This document shows, one piece after another, positions 55,085-63,291 of a DNA stretch of 64,000 nt. Made by a program: the position numbers and the translations under genes. The notes beneath the pieces are model-generated. The model saw nothing but the letters and a program-made list of their open reading frames with translations. It was not told the origin of the DNA and did no database searches. The DNA comes from an uncultured Flavobacteriaceae bacterium (GTDB taxonomy: Bacteria > Bacteroidota > Bacteroidia > Flavobacteriales > Flavobacteriaceae). The stretch's first letter is position 1. Each line of letters starts with the position of its first letter. The stretch covers positions 1-64,000 of the forward strand of contig CALLUG010000001.1 of assembly GCA_938011315.1 (NCBI GenBank), read 5' to 3'.

Positions 55085-56338
55085 TTATAGATTAAAGGCT
55101 GTTTTTATGTCGTTTACGTAATCTAGTTTTTCCCAAGTAAATAGCTCTACGTCTATGGTTTGCGATTCCCCATTGGGTTTGTAAAATGTTTTGGATACGA
55201 TTTCGTTTTTTCTTCCCATATGTCCATAAGCAGCTGTTTCGCTATACATTGGGTTACGTAGTTTTAAACGGGACTCTATAGCAGCTGGTCGCATATCGAA
55301 AATAGCACTAATTTTTTTTGCAATGTCGCCATCACTAATATTGAGAGGGCATGTGCCGTAAGTGTTTACAAAAATCCCCATAGGTTCTACAACGCCAATG
55401 GCATAGGAAACTTGTACTAAAATTTCGTTACAAACACCTGCGGCAACTAAGTTTTTAGCAATGTGCCTTGTTGCATAGGCAGCACTTCTGTCAACTTTGC
55501 TTGGGTCTTTTCCTGAAAATGCACCGCCACCGTGAGCTCCTTTTCCGCCGTAAGTATCGACTATAATTTTTCGTCCTGTCAATCCGGTATCGCCGTGTGG
55601 TCCCCCAATCACAAATTTTCCGGTAGGGTTTATATGGTATGTAATATTATTATTAAACAGTGCTTGTATATTGCTAGGGAGTTGCGCAATAACTCTAGGG
55701 ATTAAAATGTTTATAACATCTTCCCTAATTTTACTAAGCATGGCATCGTCTGTGTCAAAATCGTCATGTTGTGTGGATACTACAATAGCATCAATACGTT
55801 GAGGGATATTGTCGTCGTTGTAAGCTATGGTTACTTGGCTCTTGGAGTCGGGCCTTAGGTAGGTAACGTCGTTATTTTCTCTTCGTAATTTTGCAAGTTC
55901 TATTAAAATTTTGTGAGACAAATCTAGCGCTAAAGGCATGTAGTTTTCTGTTTCTTTAGTTGCGTAACCAAACATCATTCCTTGGTCTCCAGCGCCTTGT
56001 TCGTCTTTGCTAGCTCTATCTATGCCACGGTTAATATCATCAGACTGTTCGTGTATGGCAGAGAATACGCCGCACGAGTTGCCATCAAACATATATTCGC
56101 TTTTTGTGTAACCAATGTTGTTTATGGTTTCTCTTGCTATTTTTTGAACATCAAGATATGTTTTAGATTTTACCTCTCCAGCAAGAACAACTTGTCCTGT
56201 AGTGACTAAGGTTTCGCAGGCTACTTTTGAGTTTTTGTCGAAAGCTAAAAAATTATCGATTAGTGCATCGCTAATTTGGTCTGCTACTTTGTCTGGATGT
56301 CCTTCTGAAACACTTTCTGATGTAAATAAATACCCCAT
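55085..56338 (-). CDS. metK: S-adenosylmethionine synthetase
   Basis: A 417-aa enzyme making SAM from methionine and ATP. It starts [21 protein letters not shown], where the His binds ATP, and has [12 protein letters not shown] (about 115) and the [19 protein letters not shown] (about 270-288) segment. Its leader carries a SAM-II-like riboswitch (56391-56465), so SAM itself likely represses it. Length is as in the bacterial family (about 385-420). Confidence 0.97.
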   Translation of the reverse strand: MGYLFTSESVSEGHPDKVADQISDALIDNFLAFDKNSKVACETLVTTGQVVLAGEVKSKTYLDVQKIARETINNIGYTKSEYMFDGNSCGVFSAIHEQSDDINRGIDRASKDEQGAGDQGMMFGYATKETENYMPLALDLSHKILIELAKLRRENNDVTYLRPDSKSQVTIAYNDDNIPQRIDAIVVSTQHDDFDTDDAMLSKIREDVINILIPRVIAQLPSNIQALFNNNITYHINPTGKFVIGGPHGDTGLTGRKIIVDTYGGKGAHGGGAFSGKDPSKVDRSAAYATRHIAKNLVAAGVCNEILVQVSYAIGVVEPMGIFVNTYGTCPLNISDGDIAKKISAIFDMRPAAIESRLKLRNPMYSETAAYGHMGRKNEIVSKTFYKPNGESQTIDVELFTWEKLDYVNDIKTAFNL

Positions 56339-56390
56339 TCTATTTTTTAAATTATATTGAAGATTTGACGAAAGCGTCGAAGGAAGTTTA

Positions 56391-56465
56391 CACTGCCTTT
56401 AGCATTTTTATCTCAAACAATAATACGTGTTAGAGTGAGGTTGCAATCAGTCAAATCTATCCTCA
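56391..56465 (-). promoter_or_regulatory. SAM-II-like riboswitch with an extra hairpin, metK leader
   Basis: Read on the minus strand: stem P1 TGAGG/CCTCA encloses AGATTTGACTGATTGCAA, followed by a second hairpin (CTCTAACA/TGTTTGAG, 7 of 8 pairs) and then GATAAAAATGCTAAAGGCAG. The blocks GATTT, TTGCAA, GATAAA and GCTAAA in this order are the core of the SAM-II aptamer, and ACTG in the loop can pair with CAGT at the 3' side as the pseudoknot. The extra hairpin between P1 and the 3' core resembles long-loop SAM-II variants. It begins about 11 bases after the promoter element and ends about 52 bases before the metK ATG. Confidence 0.78.
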
Positions 56466-56475
56466 TGTTGTTATA

Positions 56476-56483
56476 CAAAGATA
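56476..56483 (-). promoter_or_regulatory. -7 element of metK promoter
   Basis: On the minus strand TATCTTTG matches TANNTTTG, directly upstream of the riboswitch. The remaining bases to the R-M endonuclease stop (56484-56656) hold no gene or structure that I can see. Confidence 0.6.
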
Positions 56484-56656
56484 CATATTATATCTAAAAA
56501 AAACAGACTAAATAAAAGAACAAAGTTTAACTAACAGAAATGTAAATTAATAGTATGAATCATATTGTAATTTTGATTATGAAATACTTTGTGTAAGTAG
56601 CTGTAATTAATGAATGGTAAGCGACTTGTATCCTTGCTTTTTTTGGTAGAGATAGT

Positions 56657-58039
56657 TTATAAGTATATTTCGTCTTTTACATAACTTGCATTTAACCAAA
56701 AACAATGTTTTGTATACTCGGTAAGCTTTGTTAATTTATCTGCAATTGGTAATTCATAAGTATCGTCTTTGTCTCTTGCATGCGGTCTAACGTGGCTAAT
56801 TCTATTTTCGATTTTCTTTGGAAAAAAGGTTTTTCTAACTCCTTTTTCAGTTACTTCTTTTACAATTTTTCCTTTCGAAACAGTTTCTACCATTTTTTTC
56901 CAAACTTTCTTTGCTTCAAGAATATCAGAATGTTGCATATTCCAAAATTTAACTTTTCTTAAAATCAACTTTTCTCCCTCAAATTGATAAAACACAAAGA
57001 AAAATTTACTTTCCAAAATGTTTTTAAAACCTGAGTCTTCCCAATCTGTTTCAATAAGTTCTTGATATTGAAATGTTGGAAATGAAATGTCTTCTTTTGG
57101 TAAATTATTTTCTTTAAGTCTGATTGTTTTCACTTGAATATCAGCTTTTTCAAATTCCTCTATTTTTTGACCAAGTTTAAGCCCTAAAATTGCATTTGTT
57201 AAGTTTGCAAAATAGCTTTTTGCATTTTGATTAAGATTTAATTCTAGGTCTTTTTCTATTTGTTCTGCGGATTTTCCATAGAACGGATGAAACTTTAAAA
57301 TTACTATTTCTTCTAAAGATTGAACCTTGTCTAAAATTTCAGGTCTTTCAATTATTTTGCCATAAATAGCAGTTTCTTCTTGGGCAATATTTGCAATTAT
57401 ATGATTTACATAACCTTGTTTTAAAGAATATGCTCTTTGTTTCGCTTTTTTTTCATTGAAAGGTTGGTCTCTAAACGATTTTAAAGCTGTTGAACCTTTT
57501 GTACAAGCGCCAAGATAAAAGGTGTCTCCTTCGGATAATTCGTGTGCTTTTCCGTCCTTAATTTTTTGATTGATATATTCCCAATCTTGTTTTATGATTT
57601 TTAAATCTTCACTTGGGTATTTCCAACTGTCAACTAATTTTATAATGTAGTCAAGTAGGCTTAAATCTCTATTGTGAAGATAAAATATTAATAGCAAATG
57701 ACAATTTTTCTTCCAAAATGAACTTGTTTCAAAATCTTCTTCGTGTACTTTTAAGTAATTAATAATATTTAAAACTAACCTTTCTTTAGAGCGAAATTCT
57801 CCATTTTTTAGAATTTTTAATGGACTTGATTTAAGTTCCATTCCAGCTTCTCTAAAATCAGGTTCTGCATCTGAATTTGGTTCGTAACCGAAATAGAATT
57901 TTTCTAATATTTGACCAAAATTACCTTTTCCTTTATAACCATGTTTTTCAATTTCAATGCCACAAGCCTCCCTTAAAGTTTGGTCTTTTAATAATTTAGC
58001 AAATTCAATAATTGAGTCTGCTGAATTTATATTATACAT
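56657..58039 (-). CDS. Sau3AI/MutH-type restriction endonuclease
   Basis: A 460-aa endonuclease. The N-terminal half resembles the MutH/Sau3AI catalytic domain: GKGNFGQILEKFYFGYEPN, then DFREAGMELKSSPLK (about 61-75), which has the D-x6-E-x-K catalytic pattern. The C-terminal half repeats the fold without a clear catalytic set, as in Sau3AI. Family members cut at GATC; the site here is inferred. ATG 58039 (MYNINSADS) is preferred to the track's TTG at 58045. It overlaps the methyltransferase stop by 8 bases (ATGTATAA), so it is translated after the protecting enzyme. Confidence 0.85.
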   Translation of the reverse strand: MYNINSADSIIEFAKLLKDQTLREACGIEIEKHGYKGKGNFGQILEKFYFGYEPNSDAEPDFREAGMELKSSPLKILKNGEFRSKERLVLNIINYLKVHEEDFETSSFWKKNCHLLLIFYLHNRDLSLLDYIIKLVDSWKYPSEDLKIIKQDWEYINQKIKDGKAHELSEGDTFYLGACTKGSTALKSFRDQPFNEKKAKQRAYSLKQGYVNHIIANIAQEETAIYGKIIERPEILDKVQSLEEIVILKFHPFYGKSAEQIEKDLELNLNQNAKSYFANLTNAILGLKLGQKIEEFEKADIQVKTIRLKENNLPKEDISFPTFQYQELIETDWEDSGFKNILESKFFFVFYQFEGEKLILRKVKFWNMQHSDILEAKKVWKKMVETVSKGKIVKEVTEKGVRKTFFPKKIENRISHVRPHARDKDDTYELPIADKLTKLTEYTKHCFWLNASYVKDEIYL

Positions 58040-59279
58040 ACTCAAATTGATTTATCTGTTTATAAAGTTCTATTCCAATGTTTTCGATTATTCCAATTAC
58101 TAGAGCATTTCCCATAAAGAATGCGCGTTTTGTGTTTGTAATTCCATCTAACTTGGTGTGGTTGTCTGGGAACATGTTTAGTCGCTCCAATTCAATTGGG
58201 GTTAATCTTCGCAAACCTCGATTGGAAACAATTACGTGCTTAAATCTTGAGGGTGATTTTCCACCTTCTCCCGTTATTATAGTTCTTGAAGCATTGTCTA
58301 GGGCATCAGGGTAAATCATTCCACCTTCTGAATATTTGTAAACAAAGCCGTCTGCTGATTTTCGCTCAATGGTTTTTGCTCCCTTTAAATATTCCCATTT
58401 TTGCTTGTCTTTTTCAGCTATAAAAAATTCAGAAGTTACTTCTCCGTTTTGTAAAACATCACCTAAAACAGTTTTTTCTCCGTTATAATTTGGGACTGTT
58501 TTAGTTGTATAAACTTTATTTTTTATAAGTAAACCTGTATTTTGAAAAGGGGATAATTTTCCGTTTTTATTGAAATTGTTAGTTATTTCTACTAAATTCC
58601 CTTTTAATTCAACGTTTTGAATTGAATTTGTTTTTTCTACAGGAAAAGCATTTGCAATCGTTCCTTCTTTGGTTAACCAATTTGTTTTGTTAGATTTTTG
58701 AAGTCTTTTGTAGATTTCTGTAGATTTATGATAACCAATAAAGAAAACTCTTCTTCTTCTTTGTGGCATTCCGTATTCTGCTGCGTTTATAACCCTCCAC
58801 TCTACTGCATACCCTAAATTGTTTAAGCTTTGCAGCATTACTGCAAAATCACGTCCTCTTTGTTTTGCTGGTGATTTAAGTAGTCTGTCAACGTTTTCTA
58901 AAAACAAGTATTTTGGTTTATTCTTTTTAGTTTCTAAAATTTGATGAATTGACCACCAAAGAACACCTTTTTTTCCTTTCAACCCTTTTGAGTTGTGTAA
59001 TGTTGTTGCAACTGAATAATCTTGACAAGGAAATCCGCCAACTAATAAATCGTGATCTGGAATTTCTTCTACGTTTCTAGCTACAATCTTATTAATATCT
59101 TCGTTTGAGTGATTTTCTTTTCCAAAACGTTTTTCATACACTTTTGATGCGTGTTGCATTTTTGTTGATGGTTCCCATTGATTACTCCAAATAACTTCAT
59201 AGTTGCTTTTTTCAAGACCAAGACGAAAACCTCCAACTCCCGCAAATAACTCTACAACTTTCATTTTAGTATTTTTCAT
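58032..59279 (-). CDS. DNA cytosine-C5 methyltransferase
   Basis: A 415-aa modification enzyme. The SAM motif is VVELFAGVGGFRLGLE (about 8-23), the catalytic PCQ in GGFPCQDYSV (about 80), ENV in YLFLENVDRLL (about 120), and QRRRR in GMPQRRRRVFFIG (about 170); the C-terminal RRLTPIELERLNMFPDNH is motif IX. It should protect the sites cut by the partner endonuclease. The start is 59279, or 59264 (MKVVELF), just after the stop of the decayed regulator. The two genes form a type II R-M system. Confidence 0.94.
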   Translation of the reverse strand: MKNTKMKVVELFAGVGGFRLGLEKSNYEVIWSNQWEPSTKMQHASKVYEKRFGKENHSNEDINKIVARNVEEIPDHDLLVGGFPCQDYSVATTLHNSKGLKGKKGVLWWSIHQILETKKNKPKYLFLENVDRLLKSPAKQRGRDFAVMLQSLNNLGYAVEWRVINAAEYGMPQRRRRVFFIGYHKSTEIYKRLQKSNKTNWLTKEGTIANAFPVEKTNSIQNVELKGNLVEITNNFNKNGKLSPFQNTGLLIKNKVYTTKTVPNYNGEKTVLGDVLQNGEVTSEFFIAEKDKQKWEYLKGAKTIERKSADGFVYKYSEGGMIYPDALDNASRTIITGEGGKSPSRFKHVIVSNRGLRRLTPIELERLNMFPDNHTKLDGITNTKRAFFMGNALVIGIIENIGIELYKQINQFEYV

Positions 59280-59562
59280 TTTCTTGTGCTTTGTAATAGT
59301 TGATTTTTTCTTGTGCTATTTTCAATATTTCGGAAATAGATTCTGTATGCTTTAGCTTGTCTGTAATTTTTTTGAAAACCAATTTATTAGAAGTTCATTC
59401 TCCAAAAGCTTATAAAATTTAGCAACTCTTACGATTTGTTTTTTCATTTTTCTCAAACTTACTAGTTAGGGATTGGTCAATATTTATTTTAGCCGCAATT
59501 TTACGTAGAGTTAAACCTTTTTCTTGCCTTGCGCATGTCAAAGTATTTTTTAGTGTTTTCAG
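59266..59562 (-). pseudogene. XRE-type HTH regulator, broken
   Basis: No track ORF covers it. The minus strand codes, in three successive frames, parts of one helix-turn-helix protein: TLTCARQEKGLTLRKIAAKI with NIDQSLTSKFEKNEKT, then KQIVRVAKFYKLLENELLIN, then KITDKLKHTESISEILKIAQ with EKINYY. This is the XRE regulator often found in front of C5 methyltransferase genes in Bacteroidota. The first break is near 59439, the second at a run of seven A near 59375 (eight would restore the frame). The expected start is CTG at 59562, not ATG. The last frame ends with a TAA that overlaps the methyltransferase start. Assembly error cannot be excluded for the homopolymer. Confidence 0.75.
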
Positions 59563-59678
59563 TGGTATAAAAACATTTTTTATTAACCTCGATATTCTGC
59601 AAGAAAGTTTAGTTTTGATTTTTAGAGCTTTAAAATAAAGTATAAAGGTTAAATGTATAATTAATTAAATGGACTATT

Positions 59679-60758
59679 TTAATTGCTTTCAGTTTGGACT
59701 GTATTAACATTTACCTTAGCATCATGCGATAGATTAATATTACCAGAAATAATAACTTCTTGTCCTTCGGCTAAGCCTTTGCTAATAGCGTACACAGTAC
59801 TATTTTCTGCCAAAACATCTACATATTTCCATTTTGCTAAACCACTTTTTTTATCGTAGATAAAAACCACTTTTAGGTTAGAACGCAATACTAAGGCTGT
59901 TTTTGGAACTACGATAATGTCTTTAATGGGATGATTAATATGCACTTTAACATGCATACCATCGAATAGCTTTATATTATTGCGATTAATTTTGGCTTTA
60001 ATTTTAATTAAACCATTGTTGTCTACTAAGGGGTTAATTTCGCTAATACTTCCTTTGTAGGAAATGTCACTATTAACAAACGATGTAATTGTAATGTCTT
60101 GGTTGTTGTTTAGGTAAGGGAGTTCATTTTCTAATACAGAAAAGACGACTTCCATTTGATTTTGGCTTATAACGATGCAAAAAACATCGGACGAGGTGGC
60201 ATAGTTCCCTGTTTTGGCTTCAATATTAGCAATTACACCAGCAAAAGGTGCGCGTAGTTTTGTTTGGTTGTATTGCAATTGTGCTTCTTTTAGAGCGTTT
60301 TTAGCTTCAAATAGACCACTTTTTATTTGCAAATTTTTAAGCATTTCGTCCGAGATGTTGGCGTCGTTGGCAACGCCGTAGTTTATTTTTTCTTCTTGAA
60401 ATTTATTTTCTGCTTTTTCTAATTCTATTTCTGCTTTTTGTATTGTATTGGCTAAAGCTTCGCTATCTAATGTGGCAAGTAGTTGTCCTTTACTAACGCG
60501 TTGTCCGTTTTTTACGTGTATGCTTGCAATACGCTCACTAGTTTTAAAACGCAATTCGCTTTTTTGTAGCGCTTCTATTTTACCGTTAGCCACAATTTGT
60601 TTTTGAAAGACTTCTTTTTTAACAAGTGATGTTGTTACGGTTACCCCTTTGCTCTCTATAGTAGAGGCTGCTATTTCTTGTGTTTCAGTGTTTTCTGTTT
60701 TGGTATTACAACTCACAAGTAGTGTTATTGCAAAAGCAAAAATGATGGTTTTGTGCAT
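59679..60758 (-). CDS. RND efflux adaptor lipoprotein (HlyD/MFP family)
   Basis: A 359-aa periplasmic adaptor. MHKTIIFAFAITLLVSC is a lipoprotein signal with lipobox LVSC (Cys17). A lipoyl half QKSELRFKTSERIASIHVKNGQRV is at about 65-88, then a coiled-coil hairpin (about 95-165) and the second lipoyl half RAPFAGVIANIEAKTGNY at about 169. It lacks a permease or channel gene next to it: downstream, where the RND permease usually follows, stand the decayed regulator and the R-M genes. It may now work with a pump elsewhere. Confidence 0.9.
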   Translation of the reverse strand: MHKTIIFAFAITLLVSCNTKTENTETQEIAASTIESKGVTVTTSLVKKEVFQKQIVANGKIEALQKSELRFKTSERIASIHVKNGQRVSKGQLLATLDSEALANTIQKAEIELEKAENKFQEEKINYGVANDANISDEMLKNLQIKSGLFEAKNALKEAQLQYNQTKLRAPFAGVIANIEAKTGNYATSSDVFCIVISQNQMEVVFSVLENELPYLNNNQDITITSFVNSDISYKGSISEINPLVDNNGLIKIKAKINRNNIKLFDGMHVKVHINHPIKDIIVVPKTALVLRSNLKVVFIYDKKSGLAKWKYVDVLAENSTVYAISKGLAEGQEVIISGNINLSHDAKVNVNTVQTESN

Positions 60759-60896
60759 AGGTTGAATTTTACAAGTTCTAAAGTAATCAAATTAATATTA
60801 TAAATTATGAAAAATATTAAGTTATTTTGATTAAAAAAACAAGTATTAACATTTTACTCATTCTTGTTTAATGGTATAAAAAGAATTAGCGTGTAG

Positions 60897-62438
60897 TTAC
60901 ATTTTCATTAACCAAGATTTTACATCAACCTCTTGTGCTATAATTGTTTTTAAATTTTTTATAGCTACGCGCTCTTGCTTCATTGTATCTCTATGGCGTA
61001 TGGTTACACTATGGTCTTTTAGGCTATCGTGATCTACTGTGATACAAAAAGGTGTTCCGTTAGCATCTTGTCGTCTGTAACGTCTTCCTACAGCATCTTT
61101 TTCGTCGTAAGTAATATTAAAATCCCATTTTAGCTCATCAACAATGTTGCGAGCAACTTCGGGCAAGCCATCTTTTTTTACCAGTGGTAAAATGGCTGCT
61201 TTAATTGGTGAGAGTACTGCGGGTAGTTTTAAGACGGTACGTGTTGTGTTGTTTTCTAGCTGTTCTTCTACCAGGGCATTGGATAATACTGCCAAAACCA
61301 TACGGTCTAAACCGATAGAGGTTTCTACAACATAAGGGGTGTAGTTTGTATTATCGTCATGATCAAAGTACTGTAGTTTTTTGCCTGAATGCTCTTGGTG
61401 GGCCTTTAGGTCGAAGTCGGTACGCGAATGGATCCCTTCTAGCTCTTTAAAACCAAAGGGGAATTTAAATTCAATATCTGCGGCAGCATCGGCATAATGG
61501 GCTAGTTTTTCGTGATCATGAAATCTGTAGTTATCTGCGCCCATTCCTAGAGATAAATGCCATTGTAACCGTGTTTTTTTCCAGTGTTCGTACCATTGCT
61601 TTTGGCTGCCTGGTTTTACAAAAAATTGAAGTTCCATTTGTTCAAATTCCCGCATTCTAAAAATAAATTGCCGTGCTACAATTTCGTTTCTAAAGGCTTT
61701 ACCTGTTTGTGCTATTCCAAAGGGAATTTTCATTCGCCCTGTTTTTTGTACGTTTAGGAAGTTAACAAAAATCCCCTGTGCTGTTTCTGGGCGTAGGTAC
61801 AAATTCATAGCTGAGTCTGCCGATGCTCCTAGTTTGGTGCCAAACATTAGGTTAAACTGTTTTACGTCGGTCCAGTTTTTGCTTCCTGTTAGGGGGCAGG
61901 CTATTTCAAGCTCTTCAATAAGTAATTTGACGTCTTCTAGTGCTTCATTTTGCAGAGCAGTTGCCATTCGCAAAAGGATACGTTCTATTTTTTCTTTGTA
62001 GCCCAACACTCGAGGGTTGGTAGCTATAAATTCTTCTTTGTTAAAAGCATCTCCAAAACGTTTTGCTGCTTTTTTAATTTCTTTTTCTATTTTAATTTCT
62101 ATTTTGGCACAATAGTCTTCTATCAAAACATCTGCTCGATAGCGTTTTTTGGAATCTTTATTGTCTATAAGTGGGTCGTTAAAGGCATCGACATGCCCGG
62201 AGGCTTTCCATGTCGTAGGGTGCATTAGTATTGCAGCATCTAGCCCAACAATATTATCGTGCATTTGCACCATTGCTTTCCACCAATACTCACGAATATT
62301 TTTTTTTAATTCCACACCGTTTTGTGCGTAATCATAAACTGCGCTTAACCCGTCGTATATTTCGCTACTTTGAAAAATGTAGCCGTACTCTTTTGCATGA
62401 GAGATTACTTTTTTGAATTGATCGTCTTGATTTGCCAT
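60897..62438 (-). CDS. glyS: Glycine--tRNA ligase
   Basis: A 513-aa single-chain (alpha2-type) class II synthetase. It opens with FKKVISHAKEYGYIFQSSEIYDGL, and has LRPETAQGIFVNF (about 218), QTGKAFRNEIVARQFIFRMREFEQMELQFF (about 245-275, motif 2) and VVETSIGLDRMVLAVL (about 355, motif 3), ending in the anticodon-binding domain. This dimeric form is usual for Bacteroidota. The promoter element lies 5 bases upstream of the ATG. Confidence 0.96.
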   Translation of the reverse strand: MANQDDQFKKVISHAKEYGYIFQSSEIYDGLSAVYDYAQNGVELKKNIREYWWKAMVQMHDNIVGLDAAILMHPTTWKASGHVDAFNDPLIDNKDSKKRYRADVLIEDYCAKIEIKIEKEIKKAAKRFGDAFNKEEFIATNPRVLGYKEKIERILLRMATALQNEALEDVKLLIEELEIACPLTGSKNWTDVKQFNLMFGTKLGASADSAMNLYLRPETAQGIFVNFLNVQKTGRMKIPFGIAQTGKAFRNEIVARQFIFRMREFEQMELQFFVKPGSQKQWYEHWKKTRLQWHLSLGMGADNYRFHDHEKLAHYADAAADIEFKFPFGFKELEGIHSRTDFDLKAHQEHSGKKLQYFDHDDNTNYTPYVVETSIGLDRMVLAVLSNALVEEQLENNTTRTVLKLPAVLSPIKAAILPLVKKDGLPEVARNIVDELKWDFNITYDEKDAVGRRYRRQDANGTPFCITVDHDSLKDHSVTIRHRDTMKQERVAIKNLKTIIAQEVDVKSWLMKM

Positions 62439-62442
62439 ACTG

Positions 62443-62450
62443 CAAAAGTA
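62443..62450 (-). promoter_or_regulatory. -7 element of glyS, near-leaderless promoter
   Basis: On the minus strand TACTTTTG is followed by CAGT and then the ATG of glyS, so transcription should start at or beside the start codon, as at the FAD oxidoreductase gene. Confidence 0.5.
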
Positions 62451-62527
62451 TAAAACCCTTTGTATTATTAATGACAGTTTTTGTAAAATTTAATTCTTAA
62501 ATTTGATTCTACTTTTTGTTCTAGTTG

Positions 62528-63211
62528 ATGATTATTAATACTGTTTTAAATTTGTTTTTTCCTAAGGTATGCTATGGCTGTCATGCAGTATTATCGGACA
62601 ACGAACAAGACATTTGTACGGTATGTAGGGATGAGTTACCGGTAACAAATTATCATTTTACAAAGTCTAGTGTAATTCATGAAATTTTTTATGGACGCTT
62701 ACAGTTACAATCTGCAACGGCACTTTTTAAATTTCACAAAAAAGGGATTGTGCAGCAGCTTCTTCATAATTTAAAATATAGAGGTCACGAAATTATCGGC
62801 ACTATTTTAGGAGCTTGGTTAGGTAGCGAACTCAGTGGCTTAGCAGATTATAAGTGTATTGATATTGTTATCCCTGTGCCATTACACAAAAGCAAACTAA
62901 AGCAACGAGGATATAACCAAATGGCTGCGTTTGGAACTGAAATTGCAAAGGCCCTAAGCGCTGAGTATATTGATAATGTTCTAGTTAAAACTTCTGCTAC
63001 AAAAACTCAAGTGTTTAAATCGCGAAATTCACGTTGGAATAGTATTCGTCATACATTTAGTATAAATAATGCAAACTTGATTCACAACAAGCATATTTTA
63101 ATTGTAGATGACATCATTACTACAGGAGCAACCATAGAGTCTTGTGTTAATGTCTTAAACACGAATGCTCAAAACTTAAAGATAAGTGTTGCAACGATAG
63201 CCCTTGCTTAG
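62528..63211 (+). CDS. comF: ComF family phosphoribosyltransferase-like protein
   Basis: A 227-aa protein of the ComF/GntX family, related to phosphoribosyltransferases and linked to DNA uptake. The N-terminal zinc ribbon is CYGCH...CTVCRDELP (about 14-40). The C-terminal domain has VPLHKSKLKQRGYNQM (about 120) and the PRPP-loop-like ILIVDDIITTGATIESC (about 196). The start is ATG 62528, one codon after the track's TTG. No other competence genes are near. Confidence 0.92.
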   Translation: MIINTVLNLFFPKVCYGCHAVLSDNEQDICTVCRDELPVTNYHFTKSSVIHEIFYGRLQLQSATALFKFHKKGIVQQLLHNLKYRGHEIIGTILGAWLGSELSGLADYKCIDIVIPVPLHKSKLKQRGYNQMAAFGTEIAKALSAEYIDNVLVKTSATKTQVFKSRNSRWNSIRHTFSINNANLIHNKHILIVDDIITTGATIESCVNVLNTNAQNLKISVATIALA

Positions 63212-63291
63212 TTTATAGGGTAATAAATTTGTAAAATTGACTTAGCCTGAATTATAAATATATTGTTTCTTTGTACGAAATCTATTTTTTG

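Noticed and set aside
58043-58045. TTG start for the Sau3AI-like gene
   Set aside because: A proper ATG two codons later overlaps the methyltransferase stop and gives a natural start.
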